Positions 54,145-62,581 of a stretch of DNA of 64,000 bases are shown here, in pieces. Within the stretch, counting starts at the first letter, position 1. Every line of letters begins with the position of its first letter. The stretch is from Neobacillus piezotolerans (GTDB lineage Bacteria > Bacillota > Bacilli > Bacillales > Cytobacillaceae). The notes beneath the pieces are model-generated. The model saw only the letters and a list, made by a program, of their open reading frames with translations, was not told the DNA's origin and did no database searches. The DNA lies in the NCBI RefSeq assembly GCF_003362805.1, contig NZ_QNQT01000001.1:310001-374000 (forward strand). Direction: 5' to 3'. A program made the translations under genes and the position numbers.

Positions 54145-55267
54145 AATAGGTGCGATTGCCCTGCTTCACATGAAGTCTATGGCGCGCACGCCCTCAGTAT
54201 GGGTGCTGATGGTTGCCATGCCACTCATATTCAGCCTTATTTTTGGAGGGATGGCCGGCAGTTCTGAAAAAAACAAGCCGGTAGTGCTCTATTCCGCCGG
54301 AAGCGATGCACTGTCAACAGAGGCTGCAAAACTGCTGACAGGGAATAAACAATATAAATGGGAAAAAGTATCGGCAAAAAAGGCAAGGGAAGCTGTCAAT
54401 GGCCAAAAGGCCATCGCCGCAGTCTTGATTGGGGAGGGAATGGCGGAGCGGATCGAAAAGCAGGAACCGCTGTTCACCATTGCGATCCAACGGGAGACGC
54501 AGGAGTACTTGGCATTGTATCCTCATATCGAAGGAGCTGCCCGGACGATCGCCTCAAGCTATGAAATTGCCGCGGCTCCCGAGCTTGATGGATTTGCCGC
54601 ACTTATACGGGAAGTATCGGGAAAGCAAGGAATCCGCGTTGACAAGGAAATCATTCAAAGGGAAGGAAACAAGGGAGAGGCCGTTTCGCTAAGTTCCATC
54701 GGATTTACAATCATGTTCATGATGTTCGGAATCTCGGGAGCAGCAGCCACAATCCTTGAAGAAAGGGCTGGCGGAACGTGGGCAAGGCTGATGGCCTCTC
54801 CGGTCAGCAGAACTCAAATCATATGTGGCTATATCCTGTCCTACTTTTTGCTTGGCTGGCTTCAGCTTGGGATACTTGCAATCTCGATTAAAGTGCTGTT
54901 CAATGGCCAGTGGGGCAGCCCGCTCTATTTTATCCCATTTGCGTCGATTGTCATCCTGACGGTGGTCGGCCTCGGTCTAATGATTGCCGGACTGGTAAAA
55001 ACAAAGCAGCAGGCGGGCGCATTGAGCGCGGTCATCATTGTCAGCACAAGCATGCTCGGAGGCGTTTACTGGCCGCTTGATGTCGTGCCCGATTTTATGA
55101 AGCTGATTGCAAAATTTGTGCCTCAAAGTTGGATGATGGAGGGAATACGGGAAATTGTCAGCGGTAGCCTGCACACAAAGACAATCTTGACGGCAACAGC
55201 GATGCTGATTGGTTTTTGCCTTCTATTCTTCTATTTGGGGCTGAGGAAATTGAAATATGAAAATTAA
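54137..55267 (+). CDS. ABC-2 exporter permease, LnrN-like
   Basis: 376 residues with the same layout as its neighbour: an N-terminal membrane segment, an extracytoplasmic domain (about 45-185) and five to six C-terminal membrane segments, with ATILEERAGGTWARLMASPV as the ABC-2 motif. It starts inside the previous gene with GGAGGG upstream, so the two permeases are probably made in equal amounts. Substrate inferred to be an amphiphilic antimicrobial; not proven. Confidence 0.85.
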   Translation: MRKIGAIALLHMKSMARTPSVWVLMVAMPLIFSLIFGGMAGSSEKNKPVVLYSAGSDALSTEAAKLLTGNKQYKWEKVSAKKAREAVNGQKAIAAVLIGEGMAERIEKQEPLFTIAIQRETQEYLALYPHIEGAARTIASSYEIAAAPELDGFAALIREVSGKQGIRVDKEIIQREGNKGEAVSLSSIGFTIMFMMFGISGAAATILEERAGGTWARLMASPVSRTQIICGYILSYFLLGWLQLGILAISIKVLFNGQWGSPLYFIPFASIVILTVVGLGLMIAGLVKTKQQAGALSAVIIVSTSMLGGVYWPLDVVPDFMKLIAKFVPQSWMMEGIREIVSGSLHTKTILTATAMLIGFCLLFFYLGLRKLKYEN

Positions 55268-55272
55268 TTTTT

Positions 55273-55290
55273 CATGCATGCATGCATGCA
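55273..55290. repeat. CATG tetranucleotide repeat
   Basis: Four and a half CATG units in the 3' non-coding region between convergent genes. Fully self-complementary. Confidence 0.8.
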
Positions 55291-55291
55291 A

Positions 55292-55318
55292 AAAAGAGAG
55301 CCTGTCCGGCTCTCTTTT
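55292..55318. terminator. bidirectional terminator
   Basis: AAAAGAGAGCC/GGCTCTCTTTT stem with a 5-nt loop between convergent genes. Confidence 0.85.
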
Positions 55319-55327
55319 ATAGTATAA

Positions 55328-55768
55328 TTAGATGCGCTTCGCACCAACATAACGCGGCTTCCAGTAAGAATTGCTTAAGTATGAAACGGATACGCCTTTA
55401 GATGAAGCGGCATGGATGAACTTTCCGTTTCCAATATAAATGCCGACATGGGTCGGTCTTGAAGACTTGTAGGTTTTATAAAAAACAAGATCCCCAGGCT
55501 TAAGGCTGTATACGCGAGTACCTTTTCCCCACATTTCCCCGGCTGTCCTTGGGAGTGCCTTTCCCGCTTTGCCAAACGAATATTTCACAAGGCCTGAGCA
55601 GTCAAAACCAGTTCTTGGGTTGATCCCGCCCCAAGTATAACGTTTTCCCATATTGGCTTTAGCGACAGAAATTGCACTGTTGTGGTAAGTTGCAGCTTCA
55701 CTCATGGACGGAAGAAGTGTCATCATCATAGTTGTCATAAACAGTACCGCCATAAATTTCTTCAACAT
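55328..55768 (-). CDS. secreted NlpC/P60 endopeptidase
   Basis: 146 residues. Signal peptide (about 1-25, ending SEAA) and one compact C40 peptidase domain with Cys in TGFDCSGLVKYSF, His in RPTHVGIYIG and a third polar residue in FIHAASSKG. There are no LysM or SH3 cell-wall-binding domains. It would hydrolyse D-Glu-diaminopimelate bonds in peptidoglycan. ATG with AGGGGG upstream. Single gene. Confidence 0.9.
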   Translation of the reverse strand: MLKKFMAVLFMTTMMMTLLPSMSEAATYHNSAISVAKANMGKRYTWGGINPRTGFDCSGLVKYSFGKAGKALPRTAGEMWGKGTRVYSLKPGDLVFYKTYKSSRPTHVGIYIGNGKFIHAASSKGVSVSYLSNSYWKPRYVGAKRI

Positions 55769-55970
55769 CTAAGTTTACCCCCTGGTGTGATTTGCTAAAC
55801 CTACTATACTCTATTCTATTTAACAGCGTCATCACAGCTAGATTACAAGTCTATTACAAGCGCGGTTGAAAATTCTGAAAATTAACATTTCTATTACTTG
55901 TATTTAGAAAAATGGTAGTTTCCTAACCATAAACGCATTGATATAACTGGCTTTTCCGTTCTGTAATCTA

Positions 55971-56044
55971 TTTTCGCCAAGACGGCGTCACTGCCAGTGA
56001 AATGTAAATAATCTGTGAAAAAAGTAAAAAAGGCGTGGCGAAAA
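55971..56044. other. possible structured RNA or cis element
   Basis: TTTTCGCCA (55971-55979) pairs with TGGCGAAAA (56036-56044). Inside, TCACT/AGTGA forms a short hairpin, and CGCC/GGCG offers an alternative pairing. No T tract follows. It lies in the 420-bp gap between the divergent nlpC and bceA-like genes, which has no other supported gene. Confidence 0.35.
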
Positions 56045-56087
56045 TTTGTAAACATACTGCAAAAAAAATTTTCCCCCTATCTGTTTC

Positions 56088-56101
56088 TTACAAAATTGTA
56101 A
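56088..56101 (+). promoter_or_regulatory. BceR-type operator
   Basis: TTACA-N4-TGTAA, matching the TnACA-N4-TGTAA consensus for BceR-like regulators, inside a longer CTTACAA/TTGTAAG dyad. About 95 nt upstream of the BceA-like start; a further TTGTAAG half-site lies about 20 nt downstream. Confidence 0.7.
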
Positions 56102-56193
56102 GCATGCAAGTTCAAATTGTAAGGGAATCCGATGGATGCCAGAAAAGGATTTTATTACAGTAAAAGTAACAAAAAGATAAACGAGGGATGAAA

Positions 56194-56961
56194 ATGGAAT
56201 TGGTTTTGGAAGCTGTAGGGATCAATAAGTCGTATGGCGGCAGGGGCAATGTCTTTTCCGCGCTACATAACATTGATGTGAGAATTGAAAAAGGGGAATT
56301 CACCGCGATTATGGGGCCTTCGGGAGCGGGAAAAACAACCTTGCTGAACATATTGTCGACGATTGACGTGCCGACTTCAGGCGTTGTAAGAATAAACGGC
56401 ACGAATGTTCAAAGCTTGAAGGAAGAGGAAGTCAGCAGGTTCAGGCGGGAAAAGCTCGGCTTCATTTTCCAGGATTACAATCTCCTCGACACACTGACAA
56501 TTGAAGAAAATATCGCCCTGCCGCTCGCTTTGGCCGGCATGCCGCCCGTTGAAATTGCGAGGCGGGCAGCGGAATTCGCAAAAGTATTCGGGATAGAAGA
56601 ACTCCTCGGCAAATATCCTTATGAGGTTTCCGGCGGGCAGCAGCAACGGGCGTCCGCGGCGAGGGCGCTTGTTGCAAATCCGAGCATCGTCTTCGCGGAT
56701 GAGCCGACCGGAGCGCTCGATTCAAAATCGGCCTATATCCTCTTGAAGACACTTGAGGAAATCAATAGGAACGAGGGCTCGACAATATTGATGGTAACCC
56801 ATGACCCTTTCGCGGCAAGCTTTTGCAGCCGAGTCGTTTTTATAAAAGACGGCGGGTTCTTTACTGAACTAAGGAAGGGAAGCCAATCAAGGAAGCAGTT
56901 TTTCCAGCAGGTTGTCCATGTGCTGGCTGCCTTGGGGGGTGGACAGATTGAGTCTATTTGA
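56194..56961 (+). CDS. bceA: BceA-type peptide-resistance ATPase
   Basis: 255 residues. Walker A GPSGAGKTT, Q-loop FQDYNLLDTLT, signature VSGGQQQRASAARA and Walker B IVFADEPTGALDS, all typical of BceA-like ATPases of the MacB superfamily. With BceB it forms a pump that removes peptide antibiotics bound to cell-wall precursors. The second ATG (56194) is chosen because GAGGG lies 7 nt upstream, whereas it touches the first ATG. It overlaps the permease gene by 14 bp. Confidence 0.9.
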   Translation: MELVLEAVGINKSYGGRGNVFSALHNIDVRIEKGEFTAIMGPSGAGKTTLLNILSTIDVPTSGVVRINGTNVQSLKEEEVSRFRREKLGFIFQDYNLLDTLTIEENIALPLALAGMPPVEIARRAAEFAKVFGIEELLGKYPYEVSGGQQQRASAARALVANPSIVFADEPTGALDSKSAYILLKTLEEINRNEGSTILMVTHDPFAASFCSRVVFIKDGGFFTELRKGSQSRKQFFQQVVHVLAALGGGQIESI

Positions 56962-58867
56962 ATTGATAAAAAGAAACATCAGTAAAAATTACAGGGCATA
57001 TTTGGTTTATTTTTATCCGATGGCCTTCAGCATCGTGATTTACTTTACCTTTGTTTCCCTGCAATACAACCGAAAAATCATTGATTCTGCCGCGACCCTT
57101 GGCAAAATAGGGCCGGCTTTCATGGCAGCTTCTGCCTTCCTAATGGTTTTCTCTGCGATGTTCATCTTTTATTCCAATAGCTTTTTTATGAAAAAGCGGA
57201 AAAAAGAAATTGCCTTATATTCTCTTTTTGGCATGTCGAAAAAAAAGATTGGCCAAATGCTTTTTTTTGAAAATCTGCTTGTCGGCGCCACGGCCCTACT
57301 GGCTGGACTTGGCCTTGGCGCGGTTCTTTCCAAATTGTTTGCGATGATCCTAGTAAAGTTGATGGGGATTCCGATCGTTGCGGGCTTCTCATTGTCCGCG
57401 GCCCCGGCGGCCCAAACGATAGTAGTGTTCTTTGTCATCCTCTCTGCCGCATCAATTTATAATGCCCGGGTCATCCGGGGAACCACGCTCCGTGAACTTT
57501 TCCAGGCAGGGAAACAATCGGAGAAAAAGCCGCATGCCTCAATCGCCGTGGCTGTGTTGTCGCTGCTATTCATTGGTACAGGATATTGGGTCATCCTCCA
57601 GCCCGTTTCATCTGGCATCTGGGCGAGCCATGCATGGCTTAAAATCCTTGGATCGCTTGTGAGCATCATTATTGGAACGTTCCTGTTCATCCGGACGTTC
57701 ATCGTCTATTTACTTTCGGCTCTATCAAAAAAGAGGGCATTCTTCTATAAAGGGGCTAACATCATCAGCACCTCGAATCTGCTGTACAGGATAAAAGGGA
57801 ATATCGTTGTCCTGTCAATATTGGCGCTCTTATCCACATTCACGCTTTTCCTTATGGGGGTGACGTGGAGCCTGTACGCCAATGTGAATGAAATTTCAAA
57901 AGACAATTTTCCGCATAGCTTTATATATACAGTGCAAAATGGGGAGGCTGAAATGGAAATTAATCGGCTATTCGAGGCAAGGGATGATGTGCGTTACAGC
58001 CAAAAACTCGAGCCAGTGAAAATGGAAGCGGGTCCGGACTTTTCCGGAAGGTTTCCTCCCGATTATCCGGTCCTGCTTATTCCGGAATCTTCTTTCAGGC
58101 AGCTCGCAAGGAAAATGGGGAAGGAAGTGGATATTCAGTTTGCCGATAATGAAGCAGTCGCCTTTTATGATGGCAATCTGAACAGGACCCACGACCCTTA
58201 TACCGGAAAAGGCATCCGTTTACCGGGTGGAGAAAACGTGACAGTTGCTTCATATCAAAATTATTCGCTCCTGAATCAAGTTATCTTCGCATTCCCGCTC
58301 GTCGTCAAGGATGCCGTTTATGAAAAGGTGGTGGAATCTGGGGCGCCGACAACACAGCTGCAGATTTACAAGCTTGGGAAGGAAAAGGCAACAAATGAAC
58401 TAAGTGAAAAAATCGAAGAAATCCTTTGGAACCATGCGGAGGACCGGAACGAGGTAATTTGGTCAAGTTTTTATAAGGAATATGCCCAGGGAATGGAAAC
58501 ATACGGAATCCTTATTTTTATCAGCGGCTTTCTAGGGCTTGTCTTCCTGATGGCAACCGGCAGCGTCCTCTTTTACAGGCAATTGTCGGAAGCGGCTGCC
58601 GACAGGCCGAGGTATCAAATTCTCAAAAAGATTGGCTTCGGCGCGCGGGATATGAAGAAATCAATAAGGGTACAAACATTATTCGTTTTCTCCATTCCAA
58701 TCGTGCTTGCCCTATCGCACAGTTCTATCCTTATTTCGGCGCTCGCAGGGTTTGCAGGCATCTCGATGGCTGGCCCGTTCATGGTCGTCCTAGGCCTGTA
58801 TATCGGTCTATATTTGGGCTACTTCTCTTACACATCTGTCCGCTTCTATACACTTGTAAATGACTAG
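56948..58867 (+). CDS. bceB: BceB-type permease
   Basis: 639 residues. The BceB layout is ten membrane segments: four early (about 18-40, 55-78, 105-135, 150-180), a further pair, a large extracellular domain (about 330-510), then the last three. FtsX-like segments and the KKRKKEIALYSLFGMSKKKIG motif are present. Translation starts at TTG after GGGGGGTGG within the bceA end, implying coupling. The extracellular domain determines the antibiotic bound, which cannot be read here; bacitracin-like or lantibiotic substrates are typical. Confidence 0.88.
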   Translation: MSLFELIKRNISKNYRAYLVYFYPMAFSIVIYFTFVSLQYNRKIIDSAATLGKIGPAFMAASAFLMVFSAMFIFYSNSFFMKKRKKEIALYSLFGMSKKKIGQMLFFENLLVGATALLAGLGLGAVLSKLFAMILVKLMGIPIVAGFSLSAAPAAQTIVVFFVILSAASIYNARVIRGTTLRELFQAGKQSEKKPHASIAVAVLSLLFIGTGYWVILQPVSSGIWASHAWLKILGSLVSIIIGTFLFIRTFIVYLLSALSKKRAFFYKGANIISTSNLLYRIKGNIVVLSILALLSTFTLFLMGVTWSLYANVNEISKDNFPHSFIYTVQNGEAEMEINRLFEARDDVRYSQKLEPVKMEAGPDFSGRFPPDYPVLLIPESSFRQLARKMGKEVDIQFADNEAVAFYDGNLNRTHDPYTGKGIRLPGGENVTVASYQNYSLLNQVIFAFPLVVKDAVYEKVVESGAPTTQLQIYKLGKEKATNELSEKIEEILWNHAEDRNEVIWSSFYKEYAQGMETYGILIFISGFLGLVFLMATGSVLFYRQLSEAAADRPRYQILKKIGFGARDMKKSIRVQTLFVFSIPIVLALSHSSILISALAGFAGISMAGPFMVVLGLYIGLYLGYFSYTSVRFYTLVND

Positions 58868-58873
58868 CCATGA

Positions 58874-58902
58874 GAAAAGGGATGGTTCCTCCATCCCTTT
58901 TT
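58874..58902. terminator. terminator after bceAB
   Basis: AAAGGGATGG/CCATCCCTTTT stem with a 5-nt loop between convergent bceB and bceS; T run on the plus strand. Confidence 0.8.
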
Positions 58903-58909
58903 TGTGTGG

Positions 58910-59929
58910 TCATTTTTCATGGTTTTCGGCTTCCAGTCCAAGGTAGGTGGCGCCGCCAGGTATTGGGAAATGGATGCGCGCCTCAGTGAATACGCCCCTT
59001 TCGGAATGGATCCTCACCTCATGGCCTAGTTTATCGGCGATTTTTTTTGCGAGAAAAAGCCCCATGCCTGTCGATGAAAAAAGCTCGCGCCCATTTTTAC
59101 CGGTAAAGCCCTTCTCGAAAATCCTTGGAAGATCCTCGGGCGAAATGCCGATTCCATTGTCGCGGATCGTAATCAATCTTTCCTTAGAAAGGACAGAAAC
59201 GACAAGTTCCCCACCTGCCGGGGTATATTTTAGCGCGTTTCCGAGCAGCTGGTTGAAAAGGTAGAGAAGGGCTTTTTTGTCTGTGAGCGCTTCAATGTAT
59301 TCGAAGCGGACTTCCAAATGGATTTTTTTTGCAAAAAAAGCCTTGGAATGGACCTTGAGGGCATCCTTAACGATCTTCCCAATTTCCGTTTCCTGGATTA
59401 GGTAGTCATTATTGAAGTCATTCAGCCTGGAAAAATAAAGGGCCTGCTCGACGAAATGTTCAATCCTGTCCATTTCTTCCTCCAGGCTCCCACTCCCTTC
59501 GCCAGCCTCATGGAGCATCCTGCTCACGGCGATTGGCGTTTTGATTTCATGAAACCATGAAGTCATGTATTCCATCCATTCCTTTTTCTCCTCATTCGCC
59601 ATTCTTAGGTCTTCAAGATACGAACGGTAGTGCCTTGTGAGTATGGCGAGATACCATTTTTCTTCGTATGTATGTTTAATACCTTGCCCGCTGGAATGAC
59701 CACCAGGGTCATAGCTTTCCAATTCTCTTAAAAATGCATTCTTCCTGCGGAAATCGTAGAATAAATAACCCGCGATAATCAGTACGGAAACAAAATCGAT
59801 ATACAAAAGGCTCGCCGGATGGATGGACAGCGAGGGATCTGCAAGGGCGACCGAATTCATAAAGCCGATGATAAGCAGGAAACAGGCGATGAGCGCCTTT
59901 TGGCCAGAAATGTATTCACCTGGTTTCAT
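58910..59929 (-). CDS. bceS: BceS-type intramembrane-sensing histidine kinase
   Basis: 339 residues. Two N-terminal membrane segments (about 10-32 and 38-58) with almost no extracellular loop, then HisKA with the phospho-acceptor in SWFHEIKTPIAV and HATPase (NQLLGNALKYTP, DNGIGISPEDL, GMGLFLAKKIA). Kinases of this kind do not bind the drug themselves but sense the BceAB transporter in the membrane. The gene overlaps bceR by four bases (ATGA) and runs toward bceAB. Confidence 0.9.
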   Translation of the reverse strand: MKPGEYISGQKALIACFLLIIGFMNSVALADPSLSIHPASLLYIDFVSVLIIAGYLFYDFRRKNAFLRELESYDPGGHSSGQGIKHTYEEKWYLAILTRHYRSYLEDLRMANEEKKEWMEYMTSWFHEIKTPIAVSRMLHEAGEGSGSLEEEMDRIEHFVEQALYFSRLNDFNNDYLIQETEIGKIVKDALKVHSKAFFAKKIHLEVRFEYIEALTDKKALLYLFNQLLGNALKYTPAGGELVVSVLSKERLITIRDNGIGISPEDLPRIFEKGFTGKNGRELFSSTGMGLFLAKKIADKLGHEVRIHSERGVFTEARIHFPIPGGATYLGLEAENHEK

Positions 59930-60600
59930 TGTAAAATATACCCTTGCCCTTTTCTTGTTTGGATGGCGCCGGCGAGGCCAAGGCTTTCCAGCTTCCTTCT
60001 GAGACGGTTCATATTGACGGTCAGGGTATTGTCATCTATAAAGCTCTCGTCCTGCCACAATGCGCGCATGATTTCATCCCTGCCCACTATTTTTCCCGGC
60101 CGCTTCATTAGCATCGCCAATATATAAAATTCATTTTTTGTTAAAATCGCTTCCTTGGCCGCAAACTGGGCGGAGGCCTTTTCAAGATTCAAGAGAAGGC
60201 CGTTGTATTCAAGCAAAGCCTTTTCCCGCTGATGGGGCGCCGCCGTTCGCCGCAAGATGGCGTTCAGCTTCGCGACCAGCACGTCGAGCGAAAAAGGCTT
60301 CTGGATATAGTCATCCCCGCCGACATTCATGGCCATGACGATATCCATGTTTTCCGACCTCGACGAAATGAACACGATGGGAGCGGATGTCACCTCGCGG
60401 ATTTTTTTGCACCAGTAAAACCCGTCATAGCTGGGCAGATTGATATCAAGCAAAATGATGTCCGGCTCCAGGCTGGCGGCTTCCTCATCAATGGCATCAA
60501 ACGATAATGCGGCACGTGGTGAAAAACCCCATTTTTCCAAATGGGCTGCAATGAGCTGCCTTAATTTCGGTTCATCCTCGATAATCATAACTTTTCTCAA
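59926..60600 (-). CDS. bceR: BceR-type response regulator
   Basis: 224 residues. Receiver domain with IIEDEPKLR, phospho-Asp in IILLDINLPSYDG, and Lys in YIQKPF. The OmpR-type winged helix at the C-terminus has LTKNEFYILAMLMKRPGK and DDNTLTVNMNRLRRKLE. It probably binds the TTACA-N4-TGTAA site upstream of bceA. The start is TTG with GAAGGTG upstream. Confidence 0.92.
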   Translation of the reverse strand: MRKVMIIEDEPKLRQLIAAHLEKWGFSPRAALSFDAIDEEAASLEPDIILLDINLPSYDGFYWCKKIREVTSAPIVFISSRSENMDIVMAMNVGGDDYIQKPFSLDVLVAKLNAILRRTAAPHQREKALLEYNGLLLNLEKASAQFAAKEAILTKNEFYILAMLMKRPGKIVGRDEIMRALWQDESFIDDNTLTVNMNRLRRKLESLGLAGAIQTRKGQGYILQ

Positions 60601-60700
60601 AAGGACACCTTCTTCATACCAGGTTTGTATCTATAGTATAGTAGACTTGCCAGTAATTTAGTAGAGTTCCATTTTTTGAAAGTTGATTGGAGGGAGCAGC

Positions 60701-61360
60701 GTGATCAAGGGAATTATTTTTGACTTTGACGGCCTGATTGTCGATACGGAGTCGCTATGGTATGAGGCATATAAGGAAGTCATGGGGGAATTCAGATGTG
60801 AACTCTCATTAGAGGAATTTTCCAAGGTCATTGGGACGACTGACGAAGCATTGAATTCTTATTTTGAAAAAATAACAGGCAAAACAGCCGATGAAGCTGG
60901 CCTCCATTTAAAGACGAATGAACTTTACATGCAAAAAGCAGGCGGCCTGACGCTCCGGGAAGGGGTCCGTGAGTATTTGGAGGAAGCTAAAGCTCTTGGA
61001 CTGAAAATCGGCCTCGCATCCAGCTCACGGAGGGAATGGGTCGAATCGTATTTAAGGAAGTTTGGCATTTTTGATTTTTTTGAAACCATTAAGGCAAAGG
61101 AGGATGTTGAAAAGGTAAAACCCGACCCGGCGCTTTACATTCTTGCGCTTGAAAGCCTGGGGATTTCCCCGGAGGAGACTGTCGCTTTCGAAGACTCTTT
61201 GAATGGTTCCGCCGCTGCGATTGCGGCTGGCATGGTCTGCGTTATCGTGCCGAACCCGGTCACGAACCACCTGCCATTTCAAAATTACCGGCTTCGGCTT
61301 GGATCGATGGCTGAGAAGAGCCTCAAGGATGTTTTGAAAGAAGTCGAACGGACGCTCTAA
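60701..61360 (+). CDS. HAD-family phosphatase, beta-phosphoglucomutase-like
   Basis: 219 residues. HAD motif I is DFDGLIVDTE, motif II in LASSSRREWV, motif III Lys in KVKPDP and motif IV FEDSLNG. The helical cap is inserted after motif I, giving a YhcW/PgmB-like fold. It hydrolyses a small phosphorylated metabolite, sugar phosphate most likely; the substrate is open. It starts at GTG after GGAGGGAG; an upstream TTG has no site. Confidence 0.85.
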   Translation: MIKGIIFDFDGLIVDTESLWYEAYKEVMGEFRCELSLEEFSKVIGTTDEALNSYFEKITGKTADEAGLHLKTNELYMQKAGGLTLREGVREYLEEAKALGLKIGLASSSRREWVESYLRKFGIFDFFETIKAKEDVEKVKPDPALYILALESLGISPEETVAFEDSLNGSAAAIAAGMVCVIVPNPVTNHLPFQNYRLRLGSMAEKSLKDVLKEVERTL

Positions 61361-61501
61361 ATAATCAATATCCCCTTCATTTCGGACTGTTTTTTAAAAG
61401 GATAGGCTAACAAGGGTTTGAGTTTCAGCGTCTCTTATTTTTGGTAAAGTTATATTGGTCCGTGATATTGTAAAAACAAGAAACTGAGGGGAGTGGTTTT
61501 C

Positions 61502-62038
61502 ATGTATAAAAGGCCTGAACAAGGTGAATATGCATCTTGCTTTGAACCGTATATTGCGTTGGTTCCTGAAGGGGACATTGTTTCAATTTTGGAAAGGCAG
61601 GCGGATGAAACCGCCATCCTCCTGAAAGGATTGTCGGATGCGCAGGCTTCTTTCAGGTATGGAGAGTCAAAATGGAGCATTAAGGAAGTGCTGGGCCATA
61701 TGGCGGACTGTGAGCGGATCATGGCGTACCGGTTGTTGACGATTGCGCGAGGGGACGCGGTGCCACTCCCGGGTTTTGAAGAGAACGACTATGTCCGCGA
61801 AGCGGGTTTCGACCGGGAATCGCTTGAGTATTTGCTGACCAATTTCCTTGCGGTCCGTTCGGCAACCGTACATCTGGTAAGGTCACTCAGCGAAGAAGCC
61901 TGGACAAGGACCGGAAATGCCAATGGCCATCTCGTATCAGTCCGAGCAATCGCCGCCAGCATCGCCGGCCACGAACTCCACCACCGGAAAATCCTGATGG
62001 AACGCTACCTCGGCTCGAATGGTTTCCCCGAAGAGTGA
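61502..62038 (+). CDS. DinB-family protein
   Basis: 178 residues, predicted four-helix bundle with the DinB metal-binding pattern: His in VLGHMADCERI and His-x3-His in AGHELHHRKIL. It is of the DinB_2 type found in bacilli. Some relatives are thiol-dependent transferases (bacillithiol S-transferases); here the function is unknown. ATG after GAGGGGAG. Followed by about 125 nt and a terminator. Confidence 0.85.
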   Translation: MYKRPEQGEYASCFEPYIALVPEGDIVSILERQADETAILLKGLSDAQASFRYGESKWSIKEVLGHMADCERIMAYRLLTIARGDAVPLPGFEENDYVREAGFDRESLEYLLTNFLAVRSATVHLVRSLSEEAWTRTGNANGHLVSVRAIAASIAGHELHHRKILMERYLGSNGFPEE

Positions 62039-62163
62039 AGCGGGGGCCGGATTCAGAGCTTCATTTTGGGAATGAGTGGGGCTGGGGCCTGCCCCGGTGC
62101 TTTATTATTACTGAAATTGGATGCAGGCGACGGATACAGCGTTTCATTAGTATGAAATATTTA

Positions 62164-62194
62164 AAAGGCAGGGGTAATCCCCTGTCTTTTTTTG
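62164..62194 (+). terminator. terminator after the DinB gene
   Basis: AAAGGCAGGGG/CCCCTGTCTTT stem (one G-U), 4-nt loop and a long T run. Sequence resembles the hairpin at 2795. Confidence 0.75.
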
Positions 62195-62323
62195 CTTATC
62201 CGGGGCCTTAACCCCTCGATCTCAGGATGATACCCTGTTTAAATGGCGTTTATCATTAAAAATTGGCCCTATTTCCGTGGTCGGCGGTATCATTTAGCCC
62301 CAGTTTATTAAGGAGAGGCAAGA

Positions 62324-62418
62324 TATCCGGGTTTTCAGAAGGGATATCCGGGTTTTCAGGAGGGATATCCGGGTTTACAAGACACTTATCCGGGTTTTCA
62401 GGCAAGATATCCGGGTTT
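62324..62418. repeat. tandem array of five 21-bp units, TATCCGGGTTT core
   Basis: TATCCGGGTTT is invariant at 62324, 62345, 62366, 62387 and 62408, exactly 21 bp apart; the other ten bases vary. It lies in a 540-bp gap with no supported gene. An open frame across it reads ISGF repeatedly but lacks a ribosome site. Confidence 0.85.
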
Positions 62419-62581
62419 GACAAATTTTCGACACAATTAGGCCCTCCCCACGGGGCCGGAAATCAGCTAATAATGGCGATTTAACGCGCCTCTAACCAGT
62501 GAGAGAGTTTAACAAGGTTCCGGATAGGCAAATATGTATGCAGTAGAATGAACTTATTTTCCCAAAAAGGAGAAGATCGAT

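Noticed and set aside
62263-62484. Open frame of 73 codons reading repeated ISGF
   Set aside because: It follows directly from the 21-bp repeat array, begins at TTG without a ribosome site, and its non-repeat parts look random.
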